Assembly: GCA_009869945.1 (NCBI GenBank)
Contig: WIXG01000370.1
Coordinates: 1-64,000, forward strand
Length of the DNA stretch: 64,000 nt
DNA from: Mesaphorura yosii
Taxonomy: Eukaryota; Arthropoda; Collembola; Poduromorpha; Tullbergiidae
Direction: 5' to 3'
In this document: one piece after another, positions 26,278 through 37,700 of the stretch
Layout of the letters: each line of letters starts with the position of its first letter
Numbering within the stretch: position 1 is the first letter of the stretch
Position numbers and translations under genes: made by a program
Notes under the pieces: generated by a model
What the model saw: only the letters and a program-made list of their open reading frames with translations
Database searches by the model: none
Told to the model about the DNA's origin: nothing

Positions 26278-26866
26278 TTTAATTTAATTTGGAAGTTGTA
26301 TCAAACCCAAATTATTTTTGAGCGAAACCAGAACGCAATCAGATGTTGAGATCCGTCCACCACGACGTTCTCAGTTAGTATAGATGAGCCATGAAGCTTC
26401 CTTAATATTGCGAGCTTCAGTATTTGCCTCACCTTGAATTAAACAATGAACTGCAGAGGAATATGAAATTAAAGGAAAAGGAAGTAAATAATTATAAATC
26501 TAGAGCACCTCATTTATAATTCAAACTGCTGGGCTCAGTTTCATACGTGCGAGCGCTGCGGTGTTGTCGGATTCTTTACAATTCTCGTGTTTGCCTTTGT
26601 CTAGTGGGTGATTGGATCACTGCCCCTCGCTGCTTGCGCATGTACGTTCCGGCTCGCATGATGAATGATTACTTGGCGTTCTTCGAAGGGTCTTTTCATC
26701 AAACCCGTCAATCAATACCGAATGCAGGTGGCATTATTATGCACGAATTGAAAATCATGCAAAAGAAGACGCTTGTCTAGAAATAAATAGTTTATTAGAA
26801 GCCAAAAACGAAATCGCTCAAATATAAACAATTCGAAGATCATGGATTCTTCATCTCTTTAAGTTG
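26278..26866. other. Spacer between hyccin 5' end and the first TDRD9-like gene 3' end
   Basis: Contains the hyccin promoter and the 3' UTR of the TDRD9-like gene to its right. TTTATT at 26791-26796 is a minus-strand AATAAA, 71 bp past that gene's stop codon. No coding gene was seen. Confidence 0.5.
26791..26796 (-). promoter_or_regulatory. Candidate poly(A) signal of TDRD9-like copy B
   Basis: AATAAA on the minus strand about 70 bp downstream of the stop codon at 26867-26869. Confidence 0.55.
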
Positions 26867-29800
26867 TCACACGCCCCAATTCCATTGAATGTTTGACCCG
26901 CTAGATTGATTATGCAGAGCAATTGTGGAATGGGGCAAGAAAATATCGCTCGGTTCATAAGGAAAAGCAGTCGCCGGGGGAGAGATGACAAACTCCGGTG
27001 GAATCTTATTCCAAGCGTAGGACTCTTGCGGCCAAATTTCTTCATCCATTCGGTTTCGCTTGTGCTGCATGAGTCTAAAGTAAAGGATGGGATCTATTAT
27101 AACAGGGCCCACTTTTAACCTGGTTCTAATTGCACTACGCGTACGTACCGGACGATTCTGTCTATGACTTGGTTGTGAATTGGGATCAAATCTGTACTTC
27201 CAGGCTGGCGCAATATCAGATTCATGTAGTAGCGAATGTAGTTAATCTGTATGGACGAATTTGATTTGAATGAAATGAAGGGCTTTTAATGAATATTATT
27301 TTTGCCGGAATGATGCATCGAAAGAATTAAAGCTGATGACGCCGTCTTGCAAATGGATTCAAAAAGCTTTTATAAAGCGAGTTTTTAGAATCATACCGGC
27401 GAGAAAACATCTATTGATATTTACTTACACTTGATATGTCTGAATCCTTAAACTCCGTATCAAAAATGATTTCTACGTCGTGATCTTGGTAAATCGAGAG
27501 TTCGTTATGTTGAGGATCCATTCCCAGTCCACACAAACACCCAGTGTATTTACTTTGCCGAGTGTCTACTCGTAATTCCATTTTAGGAGTGAAAATCATA
27601 GCCATGAGTGCTAACATGCCAGGGATGGCAGGCATTACAGTGGTATCCCTGCAGCATGAAATCAATCATTATGAATTATTTGTACCAACAATTAACAATT
27701 GAATACAGAATTGAATTGAGAACCTGGCGACGACGCGACCACTTTTATCTTGAATTCCGATTGAGGCTGAGACCAAGAGCCTTGAAGTGGGAGCCGTTGG
27801 TTCGTGGTCCAACATTACAGAGTTGACGCTGCCACCGTCAATCGTTACTTGTTTCGAGTTGCTGCTGTGGCAGAGCGATTGGAATTCCAGCTCTAATGGG
27901 CTCCAAGGTCCCTTCAGCAGTGTTGGAGTCTATCAAAAAAGGTCAGCGGATAAGAATTCTCAAATCCATTAGGTGATACATTAAGCTTACTGGAGCGGTG
28001 GCAGGAGGTTCAAATACGTCTAGATCGACTACTTCCGCCAGTTGCTCTTTATTATGAGCTCGTATTTGCGCGTTATCTCCTTCCATTAGATCGAATCGCT
28101 GTCTCGCCGTATGGTTCATCTGTGGTAAGATTATATGAAGTTTGGAATACTGAACCATATAGTTTGCAGTATCCCAAATTCAAGCTTACCTCGGACATGT
28201 AATTTTCTGGGGCAAAGTCTGCGTACGTTTCCCGCCTGAGTTTTTCATTAATGTTCATCTCACCTCTCTTAATAGCAAACAGCTCACCGATAATCGTGCT
28301 CTTCACGACCGAATATATCTATAAACCAGGTACAGGTAAAATTCCTATTCAATATTCGCACTTTAAAGTAAGTCGTGAAACGTTTACGTCAATACGGAGA
28401 GTTTCAAGATCAGCGTTCTGTGTAATGTGTTCAAAAATCCTCACTGCTTCTTCGTGCCAAATAGATCCATAGAGAATTGCAGGTTTAACATGACTGAGTT
28501 TGCATTCTACAGCCTACGACGAAGAAAAAAAATCGACGTGACGCAATATAAAGCACGAATTCGAAGCACGGCGTGCATGCCGCCTATGTACTTACTAAGC
28601 ATGGGTTGAGATGAATTTCCTGGTCTTCATGAGCCGTCGAAAACGGCTGTAAACCAGCAACCTTCACCCATTCTGAATTACCGTAGTCGACGTAAACAAC
28701 CTGGTTCAGATATATGTATAAATAACCTCTCGGGAACAAATGTCAAACGTACGTCACCCTGTCAGAATACCTTCGCTTCATCAAGTTCGTTCACGGAAAT
28801 AATTTTGGCGCGATAGTAGGTGCGAGTACCATTGCCGTTCTTGAAAGGGGCCAAACAAAAGCAGCCTGGTATTATCTCACTCTTTCGTAATGGCCGCCCA
28901 CAAAGATTTTCATTGATGACTGTATTCATGTTATTTAGCAACTTCTTATGCTGAGCATACACAATCCAAAATTGACTTGGAGTGTCAACCTGAAGAACAC
29001 AGAAAGATGATGGAGTTCTCGGTTCGAAAAATCAAATGCAGTCTTCACTCTCTTGGCGCATTCACTTACGAATGTTACAATAACAAAAATCTGGCGAACT
29101 CCAACACCAGGCAATTCTATTTGTGGGGGACACTTCTGGAATCTTCTATCCTCCAGGATGGCCTCTTGTCGTCTCAAATAATCCGGCTCCCTCTCTTTCC
29201 TTTGATGGAAAATTCACAGAGAATATGAGGTTGATCGTAAGGAGAAGGAACGAGTGGAATGTGGAAATATCATAGGCTTGTATTCCTTACCATAGCACAT
29301 TAAATTCAATGGGTCTTTCTCGAATCTGACGCATTTTTACAGCACGGTACACTCCCTTGCTTATTGGTCCAATCTTTTCAGCCTTATTGTCATATATTGC
29401 AATCACCTTCGATCCTTCAAATTTTATTACTGGTACATCTAACCCAAGTGCAAGTCGATCCCGAACGTGCTTTGCGTACCTACAACAATCAGGCTCACGA
29501 AATTAGTATCCTCATCCTGCACCTGCTATATTGTTTCATACTTAAAGTACTTACAACTTGCCATTATTTCCTTGCGGGAAACCCTTCAAGTAAACTGAAC
29601 AAAAGAGATCATGGCCGTTGACCTCTCTGGACCGCTCCCTTTCATACGTTTTCATATCTGGTCGATGTCTATGGAAGTAATTGGGATAAAATGCGCCAGC
29701 AATTGCAATCTGTAAGTTCAGCCAAAATGCGTTAAACCAGACGTAGCCCGAATTACATAAACGTTGTTTTGGTACCTTTATCATGACTGATTGTTCTTTG

Positions 29801-32800
29801 GTCAAGCAACTTTCATTCCCAAAATCATTGCTTGCTAACGGTACAGGAATAATTCCTGCGCTCTTGATACGATCTTCTAATTCCTCCACCAGCGCACGGA
29901 TTTCTCTGAGTAAGAAAAGCAAGGATTTTAATAAAAATGACCAAAATGAGCGCAATCATAGAACTACTAAGTTGTAAGTTCCATGTAATTGCTTCTTACC
30001 TCATTACAGAGACTTGAACAAACGCTCCTCTTCCCCAAACCTTTTCATTTCTAAACGCGCTCCTTCCATCACCGACATTTCCGAAATTTACCGACCAATA
30101 CTGGAAAACGAAAAAGGTGAAAAAATGTTACAAATAACAAATGAATTCGATTTGGTAACACGATTGTTGCGTACGTTGTAAACATGAAGTAACGCAAAGC
30201 AATCAGAGCTGGTCTTTGATGCCCATTCCAGTTTTTGCAAATATGAGTCGAGTTGTTTTTGAAATGGTGTACTGAACGGGCTCTTGACACTTAATCCGGC
30301 AGCTGAGACAAAAAGTAGATTGAAGACAAGACTGACCCAATCAAAAACTATATCGAAAATCGAATGACTCACCGATAATGATGCACTCTTTCATTACACC
30401 GAAAACGTGACCCAGCATGATGAGACGACTACATTGTAGAGAAATTGGCAGAGAACTCATAACTTTTCCCATAAAGGTCAGATCTCCATCACAAGTATCA
30501 TACACTGGTTCAGGACAATTTTTCGTTGTTTTAGTTGTGAGTAGAGTAAGGGCACCAACCTGAGGAAAATCCCAGAAACGTGAATAGAAAGTTTGCATAA
30601 GGAAATTGAGAAATAGTTTAATTTACCTCTTTCAAGTTTACAATTGCTCGTTCAATACCAGACAGAAGCGGAGGATCAATCGCCAAGGCTAGAACATCTT
30701 TTGGACATCCCATGTCCAGTGTTTTCACTCTCAGCACAACTTGTTCCAAGCTGGATTTCAGCATCTCAGGCACAGAATGCACATCAAGTTCCTTGGACAA
30801 AGAAATAAAAAGTTTAAGAATACTATTAGGATACATGCCCACAATTAAAGGAACACTTACAGCAAAAAACTTTTTCGGCACCAGTCGATAAACTTTACCA
30901 TTACCAACTCGCCCTGTTCGACCCTTTCGCTGAATACATTGACTCACGGATGCCCAGACCATTCGGAGCGAACTAAAGTTCGTTCTTGAATCCACAGTCA
31001 GAGATTTTGTAAGACAAAAGTCGATGACTAGGATATAGAGGAAGGATAAAATCAATAAAATGAATACTTCATCGTACTTCATAGTTTAACCAATCAAAAC
31101 ATTCAAATTACCGTAAATAATATCTGGAACAGTAATTGAACTTTCCGCAATGTTTGTAGATAAAATGATTTTCCTTCTCCCTTTTTGGCATGGCTCAAAG
31201 ACCCTAGTCTGCTCCTCGGAAGTAATTGACGAATGCAATGGTACAATATCCCATTTATAATGATCAGGATCACCTCCATTTCTGTTAACATAAGACTAGT
31301 AGTTAAAGTGAAACACGAATGAATTCGAATGAAAATGTGCTCACCTATCCATATGGCTTCTGTTTTCCTCATTTAATAACTTGAAAAGGGTTTTAATCTC
31401 CAAGATTCCTGGAAGGAACACTAACACGGACCCTCGGTTTTCCTGAAGTGATAAAGAAGTCAAACATGAGATCGTAAAGTGAGATTCTGTACAAACTCAG
31501 CATGTCGTACCAATTTAATGTCCTTGATAGCCATCGACTTCTTTCTCGGGTCTAGCTTGCTTACAGACTCCTTTCGTTCCTCATCATCAAACTGTACTAT
31601 CGTTTGAACAGCTATTTCGTATACTTCAGTCAGGATGGCTGCTTTGTCCTTTGCAATATTTCCGTATATTTCGTCCACTTCTTCTTGCTATTAAATTGTT
31701 CAATCATAAGCAACATTTTAAGTAAAGATCATGCAGATCGACCCACCGACTTTCGTCTTACGTTTTTGGTGAGAAGCGAATCCAGGAAGAATTCTTCAAC
31801 CACAAAACGATGGACTGGTGGATGTGGAATACGAACAATCGGAGCTTCTTCTTCTTCTTCCTGATCACTGCGTTGCGTCGGAAAATATTGCGAAAACTTT
31901 TTCGCGTTTAAAGTTGCAGACATAAGAATTAGCTTAACGTGCTTCTCCTTTCCCTCCTTGGCGTCATTTAATAAGATCTTCTTTATGACCAAAAGCAGAA
32001 AGTCAGTCTCTAAATCGCGTTCGTGCACTTCATCAATTATGATGTGGGACCATTCTTTTAGTGACTTTGTTCTTATTAGTTTTTGAAGAAGCACTCCAGT
32101 TGTCATGTACGTAATCATAGTGTCCTTCCGGTCACGCTTTACTTCCATTCCGACCTATGAACAGAGAATAGTGTGCAATTATTTCGTTCTGTTTTCAATA
32201 TCAGGATTAATTTCTATTTCTGTACCTGATAACCCACAACCGATCCCAATTCCCAGCCTCTCTCAACGCACACTCTCCTTGCAACTGAAATGGCAGCAAT
32301 TCGTCTCGGCTGAGTCACAACAATATTACATGTTCTTCTAGCTTCAACAAATTTGTCCAAAATGAATTGCGGAACCTATTATTGGACGATATTTTTAACT
32401 TCAGAATCCTGACGTTAGTAACTCGTCTGAATGTGGGCGTACCTGAGTCGTTTTTCCGCAACCCGTGAATCCTTCTATTACAACAACCCGATTTGCGGTG
32501 ATCGCATCCATTATCTACCATACCAATTACAAGTAAATTGAAATAAATCTAAGCCCTCTGAATTACCATCAAGAGATTTAACATGCACATGATGGAAGAA
32601 CAATAATGTAATCTTAATCATACCCTGTCCTTATGAGCGTACACAGCTAGCTGGCAGACCTCTTCGAACTTCCTAAACTTGAAGTCATACTTTTCGAAGA
32701 CATGATCTTTCCGGTAGTACCGAGTGGGTTCATATCTTGGTCCAACTTCATCTTCATCCTCTTCATCAGAAACCTTCAAAGTTATCGAACATTTACGTAA

Positions 32801-33335
32801 TCTAGACTCTTCCTGCAACACAGATTCAACAGATTGTGTAAAATCATTTTGTGATTACTGCTTGGTTGAAAATGGGGTCAGGCTTAACATCGATCGCATA
32901 TTGCGTCTCTTCTTTCTCATCATGAATGTAATGTGCTTGTCTGGGCATTTTTGGTTTGGGTGCTCCCATTTCTGTGCGCTCAATTGGTTCAATTTTAGGT
33001 AGTGGCAACGTTCCGGAGCCGAAGAAGTTGCTCAACGGTGGCGGTGCATCTTCTTCCCAATCTACCCCTGTGTCATTTCCTGGTTTACTTCTATTGGGTG
33101 CTTGCAGATCAACATCATCCCCAAGCGGAAGTGGCTCATTTGGATCATCATAGCGTGGACTTGGAGTTCTTTCTGGTGACTCTGACTCGTTTCCATTCGC
33201 AACTGGAGCAGTGCTGTTCCCTTGTTCATGTACAGGCGAATTGTGCGGGCTGGACTTGAAATTTGTAATAAGTGGTTCGCTTTGCTCCTCTGGCTCTGCT
33301 TGCCGCTTTCTTTTGTTTGGCCTCTTGGACTCCAT
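26867..33335 (-). CDS. TDRD9: TDRD9/spindle-E DEVH-box RNA helicase with Tudor domain, copy B
   Basis: Germline piRNA-pathway helicase family (nuage-associated, transposon silencing). Many exons with introns of about 70 bp; roughly 1,450-1,600 residues estimated, not counted exactly. The N-terminal exon 33335-32844 is charged and low-complexity ([18 protein letters not shown]). Helicase motifs: Walker [12 protein letters not shown] (about 32450-32510), [12 protein letters not shown] (near 32016-32034), [15 protein letters not shown] and [11 protein letters not shown]2/OB-fold part: [41 protein letters not shown]. The Tudor domain (about 28690-28960) keeps YYRAKI and [10 protein letters not shown]. 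The C-terminal region has [17 protein letters not shown] and YTGCLCGLG, as in human TDRD9, and ends [11 protein letters not shown]2/DHX15-type DEAH helicases are excluded by the Tudor domain and this C-terminus. Confidence 0.92.
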
Positions 33336-33587
33336 TTTCCCACTTGTTAACTTGTCCGATGAATGTCAAAATCAAGTTAACCCGGCTGTATTTTTGGTAA
33401 GTTGCCTGGAATAGAGCAACAAGGATTTGCTAATGCAATTCGCATAATCTGCAACCAGAATTTTTTAATATGCGGACTTGGAAAAGGCTGTAAATAAGCA
33501 GCATTTGCGGCAGTTTGTACCACTTGTACTGTGACCTGATTCCGTAGGGGCACTCTATCTTAAAATGCAAAATGACCGAGCTGGATT

Positions 33588-34265
33588 ATGCAATTGCTTA
33601 CCACGTCAGTACGAGGAACGATAGTCAAATCAATGATCGGTCAACTTGGTCAATATGAAATCGAAGTGTTTACTTTAGATTGTAGGACGAGCAGTCCAAC
33701 AAAATCTAAAGTTGTGAGAGTGGCGGTGCTATTCCTAATCCCGAGTCGCTGGTGGGTGATTCTGATGATCTTGATCGGGTGGCCAATTTATCTCGGCTCT
33801 ATCACGACTTCTATGATTTCAGTTCCCTATCGACAGTCGGCTTATAGAATATTCCGTTCAAAGATGTACCAATTAACACCAACGACCAACTCATGGATAG
33901 TAACTCACTTCCTCAGAATTACTGCCTATTTACGGTGCAGTCAGCAGCCAAACAGCCCAATCATCTCATCTACAAATACTATAATTCAGGATCCAATTGC
34001 TTATTCTTCGATTCGAAAGTCAATCTCGCGTGTTACGAGTACAGCACTAGTAGCTGAAGACATCACAAATCACATAAAACGAAGGTTTTATTCCACAACT
34101 CAATTTATGCATGGTTCAATTAATTTAACACAGAACGCTTCTACCGCTGCTTCGAGCTCAAAGCTCGAGTTTGAAAAGGGCTCGCTCGTCTGGTACGGTA
34201 CGACGAGAGCACGAGTATTACGAAATGTGAGAAAAGTACGGCGTGTTTATGTACAGGAGGCCTAG
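33588..34265 (+). CDS. Unrecognised 225-codon ORF between the TDRD9-like genes
   Basis: Longest uninterrupted ORF in the spacer and on the strand opposite to its neighbours. It starts MQLLTTSVRGTIVKSMIGQL. A hydrophobic, Trp-rich segment follows (RWWVILMILIGWPIYLGSIT, about residues 55-75), then a Ser/Thr- and Arg-rich part. I recognise no family. A second frame of the same strand (33710-34054) also reads protein-like but carries a TAG at 33845-33847. This could be a real fast-evolving membrane protein, a decayed gene or chance; no splice structure could be fixed. Confidence 0.25.
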   Translation: MQLLTTSVRGTIVKSMIGQLGQYEIEVFTLDCRTSSPTKSKVVRVAVLFLIPSRWWVILMILIGWPIYLGSITTSMISVPYRQSAYRIFRSKMYQLTPTTNSWIVTHFLRITAYLRCSQQPNSPIISSTNTIIQDPIAYSSIRKSISRVTSTALVAEDITNHIKRRFYSTTQFMHGSINLTQNASTAASSSKLEFEKGSLVWYGTTRARVLRNVRKVRRVYVQEA

Positions 34266-34523
34266 ACGCTCTGATCTTTGTTCCCCGAAAAGTCTCAGGG
34301 AATCTTGAATGAAGCTAATCAGGTATGATCGTTTTCTAATTAGCAGTGCACAGAAGACTAGTGCTTTCCATATTTTTAACAAACTATTATCGGATCCATG
34401 GTGTGTGCGGGTGAAGAACTTACCTGCGAAGATTAATTTATTATTGAAACCCACCAAACTATTGTAAAATGCCAACTACAGCGTCAATGCAAAAGCCAAT
34501 ATCCACCAACATGGTAGTATCAG

Positions 34524-34529
34524 TTTATT
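34524..34529 (-). promoter_or_regulatory. Candidate poly(A) signal of TDRD9-like copy A
   Basis: AATAAA on the minus strand about 175 bp downstream of the stop codon at 34703-34705. Confidence 0.4.
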
Positions 34530-34702
34530 TAATCGTTGCTTAATGTCTTTGAATCCGTAAAAATGTACAAAATTAGGTTTCCGAGTATTTGTATTGCGAA
34601 TAAGTATAGTTAATCTTTAGAACGTTGGATTTGCTTAACATAACGATTGCTGAAGTTAAGCACAAGGAAGTCACAACCAATCTTGCTCATATCAGATGCT
34701 TA

Positions 34703-37700
34703 TCAGTACTCGAAGTTGAGGGTCTCTGTGTCAGGCTGAGGATGGTAATAATTTTCATCTTGCTGCAGCTGCATTCGGACATTACTGTGACACGGAAATA
34801 CTACTCCTTCTTCATCTGCACCGGAATGAATAAGCAAAGTGTCGTCAATTAAGCCCCACTTATGAGGCGTCTCTTGCCAGCACTCTTCTAGCGGAGGTCT
34901 GTCACGTTCTAGAAGCCTGCGCAGAAAAGATAAAACTTAGAACCAAATGAGGTTTGCGACTACGCGGCATATGAAGTGAAGCACTTAAGATCTTACTCGT
35001 TTAATTTCCTGCGCACAACATAGCGCAAGTTATTCATATCACAGTCCGTACTGCCTTTCAAAATGTTATTCATCAAAGTACGAATGGTATTAATCTGCGG
35101 AGCGCAGACAGAAGATTCAGTTCAAGTACAAGGTAGGAAACATTTTAAGCTCATCGCATGCAAGGGGCTATTACATTTTTTAAGTCCAAATCATCAAACA
35201 CTGTGTCGAACGCAATTTCCATATCATGGTCGGCATATATGGGTTTCTTATTCAGCGGGTCAATTCCGAGCTACATAAAACAAAGAAAGACAATTCATTT
35301 TTTAATATCATTTGGGCGAATAATTTCGAGTATTTTGAGTTCGATTTACGCCACTGATGCAGCCAGTGTATGTTGCTAAATGAAAATTCACTCGAAGTTC
35401 GAGCTTCGGACAAAACAACATAGTCACAAGTCCAACCAATCCGGGTACGGCAGGCATGATTGTTGTATCCCTGTGAAAGTATCACAAACAGATTGGCATC
35501 GAATCAGATCGAATCATATTAGCAAGACTCCATCAACACCAATTCCTTCATACCTGGCCATGATAGCTCCAGTTCGATCAGAAATCGCAACTGTGCCTGC
35601 TACTAAGAGTCTCGCAGTTGCGGAGTAAGGCTCCTGGTCCAACGTGACACTATTAACACTGCTTCTTTCGATTTGCACTGGCTTCATATGAGCGCTTCTG
35701 CATAACGATGAAAACTCCATTTCTAAAGGTGTGAATGGTCCACGGAGCGTAGCCTGAGAAATGAAGACATCAAATAAGTGCACAGATATAATAAGGTTCT
35801 TGCAAAGTTCAAATTTAACAAACGACCTCCGTCGTGGGCTCCATCAGCTTCGGCGAGAAGCTGAGTTTCATTGGAAGATGTCTCTTTATTTGCTTCTGAT
35901 TATGGTACTTCATGTCTTCTTCGCGGAATCCTCCTGCTAATACTCGCATCCGTAAGTAATTGTTACCCTACCATAAAAACAAATCTTAGGGTTGTTCGGT
36001 ACATCAGAAACTTTGAAGAAAACTAGCATTCTGATTCGGTCCAACCTTCGAAATTTCACTTTCCTCCAAATGTGCGGCTAATTTCTGTTCAAGCAGCAGA
36101 TGGCGAATTCCTTTTTTCTCATCACAGACTTCACTCTCATACAAGTCACAAGCGACGACGCTCTCAACCACTGAGAACACCTATTAAGAAGTCAAACATA
36201 ATAATATAGGGTTATACTATAGTAAGGACCTAGAAACATATGATAAATGTAATGAGGACAAACCTTAAGATACAAACATAGCCCGTTCACGTAATTTGAG
36301 AACATCGTTTTAGCCTCCTCGTTCCATAATCCGGCGAACTTTGCTAAATACTTTATTCCGTGGATTCTACATTGCATCGCCTAAGTTTGAAAAGGCGAAA
36401 TAGCTTCCGGTTTACAACGAACGTCGACGTGTTAAGATGTCATAATTCGTAAAGATAATTCTACGAAATTACCTGCGCTTCACACAAGTGCAATCCCTTC
36501 TCAATTAAGGTTTGATTGTAAGCAAGAATGGTGTGAATACTTCGCCAAACGCTATTCCCACGGTCGATTAGATAAACCTGTAGGATCAAAAAGGTAAGAT
36601 CAGTACCTCAATTTTCGATGTAGCTTGGAGGGTTGTCCACACAAAAATCGGGTTCCTAGGTACTTGATACCTGGTTCCATCTTGTAATTTAACCTACCAA
36701 CACATGGTTGTTATTGCGCTTGTAGTCCACTCGTCCGCGAAAATGACGACCTTTAAACTCGACAACGCAAAGAGTTCCATGAATAACGTCTTCACATTTC
36801 AGAGGAACGAGATGCTTCGCTTCTGCATCCAGCACATTGCATATGTCATGCACTGCTTGTTCTTTACTTTCATAAACAACCCAAAATAGATCGGGCAGCT
36901 CAACCTTAAGTGAACCATCAATAATTGTCAACGTCAAAGATCAAAATGGTAAATCATATCATAGATGTTCACCACTAACATGAGTGACCCTGACTACAAC
37001 AATGGACTCATCAACTTTAGGCAGTTCAACCAGTCCTGGAGAAGGTACTGACAGGATCTCGTTTCTACCGACCTCGTCCTTCAGGAGATCCGCCGCTACA
37101 TCAGGCCTACGTACACAAAAAAGAAAATTACATTCGATTTGCGTTAATCGTTCCAATGGTTCTACCGGTCGAAGCCATTTCCTACGCCAATCGACCATCA
37201 TTACTTACCTCAACAATGGAAATGTCACGGCTTGCTTAATATGCCGCATTTTTATGCCTCTGTAAATTCCTAAGCTCATTCGCCCGACGCGGTCACCTCT
37301 CGAATCAAAGTTCACTACAACCTTTGAACCGCTAAAATCCACTCTTGGCATCAGGTTGCCAATAGTAAAATGACTTGCAATAGCCTCCATATACCTGTCG
37401 TGCAAATATCATTAAATGCTTAATTTATTAGTATCGCGAATTTAAGTACAGATTCAAAATCAAAGAAGGCTGCACTCACAGTCCACCAGGTTGATCTGGA
37501 GGATATCCGTTGAAATACATTGTATGCATAGGATTATAGCAGGCTAAATCCTTCATAATGTTTTTCTCGTATTCCTTTTGCCCTGGTCTTGTTCTTAAGA
37601 AGTAGTTCGGATAAAAGGCGCCCGCGATTGTGATCTGGAAATAATGGAAACGGAAGATTTTGTAGGCCCCGATATTTATCATTTGTACCCAAGATTATAT

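Larger units (their letters stand above)
33336..34702. other. Spacer between the two TDRD9-like genes
   Basis: About 1.4 kb between the start of copy B and the stop of copy A. It holds the 225-codon plus-strand ORF at 33588-34265. TTTATT at 34524-34529 (minus-strand AATAAA) may serve copy A, about 175 bp past its stop. The promoter of copy B is expected in the left part. Confidence 0.5.
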
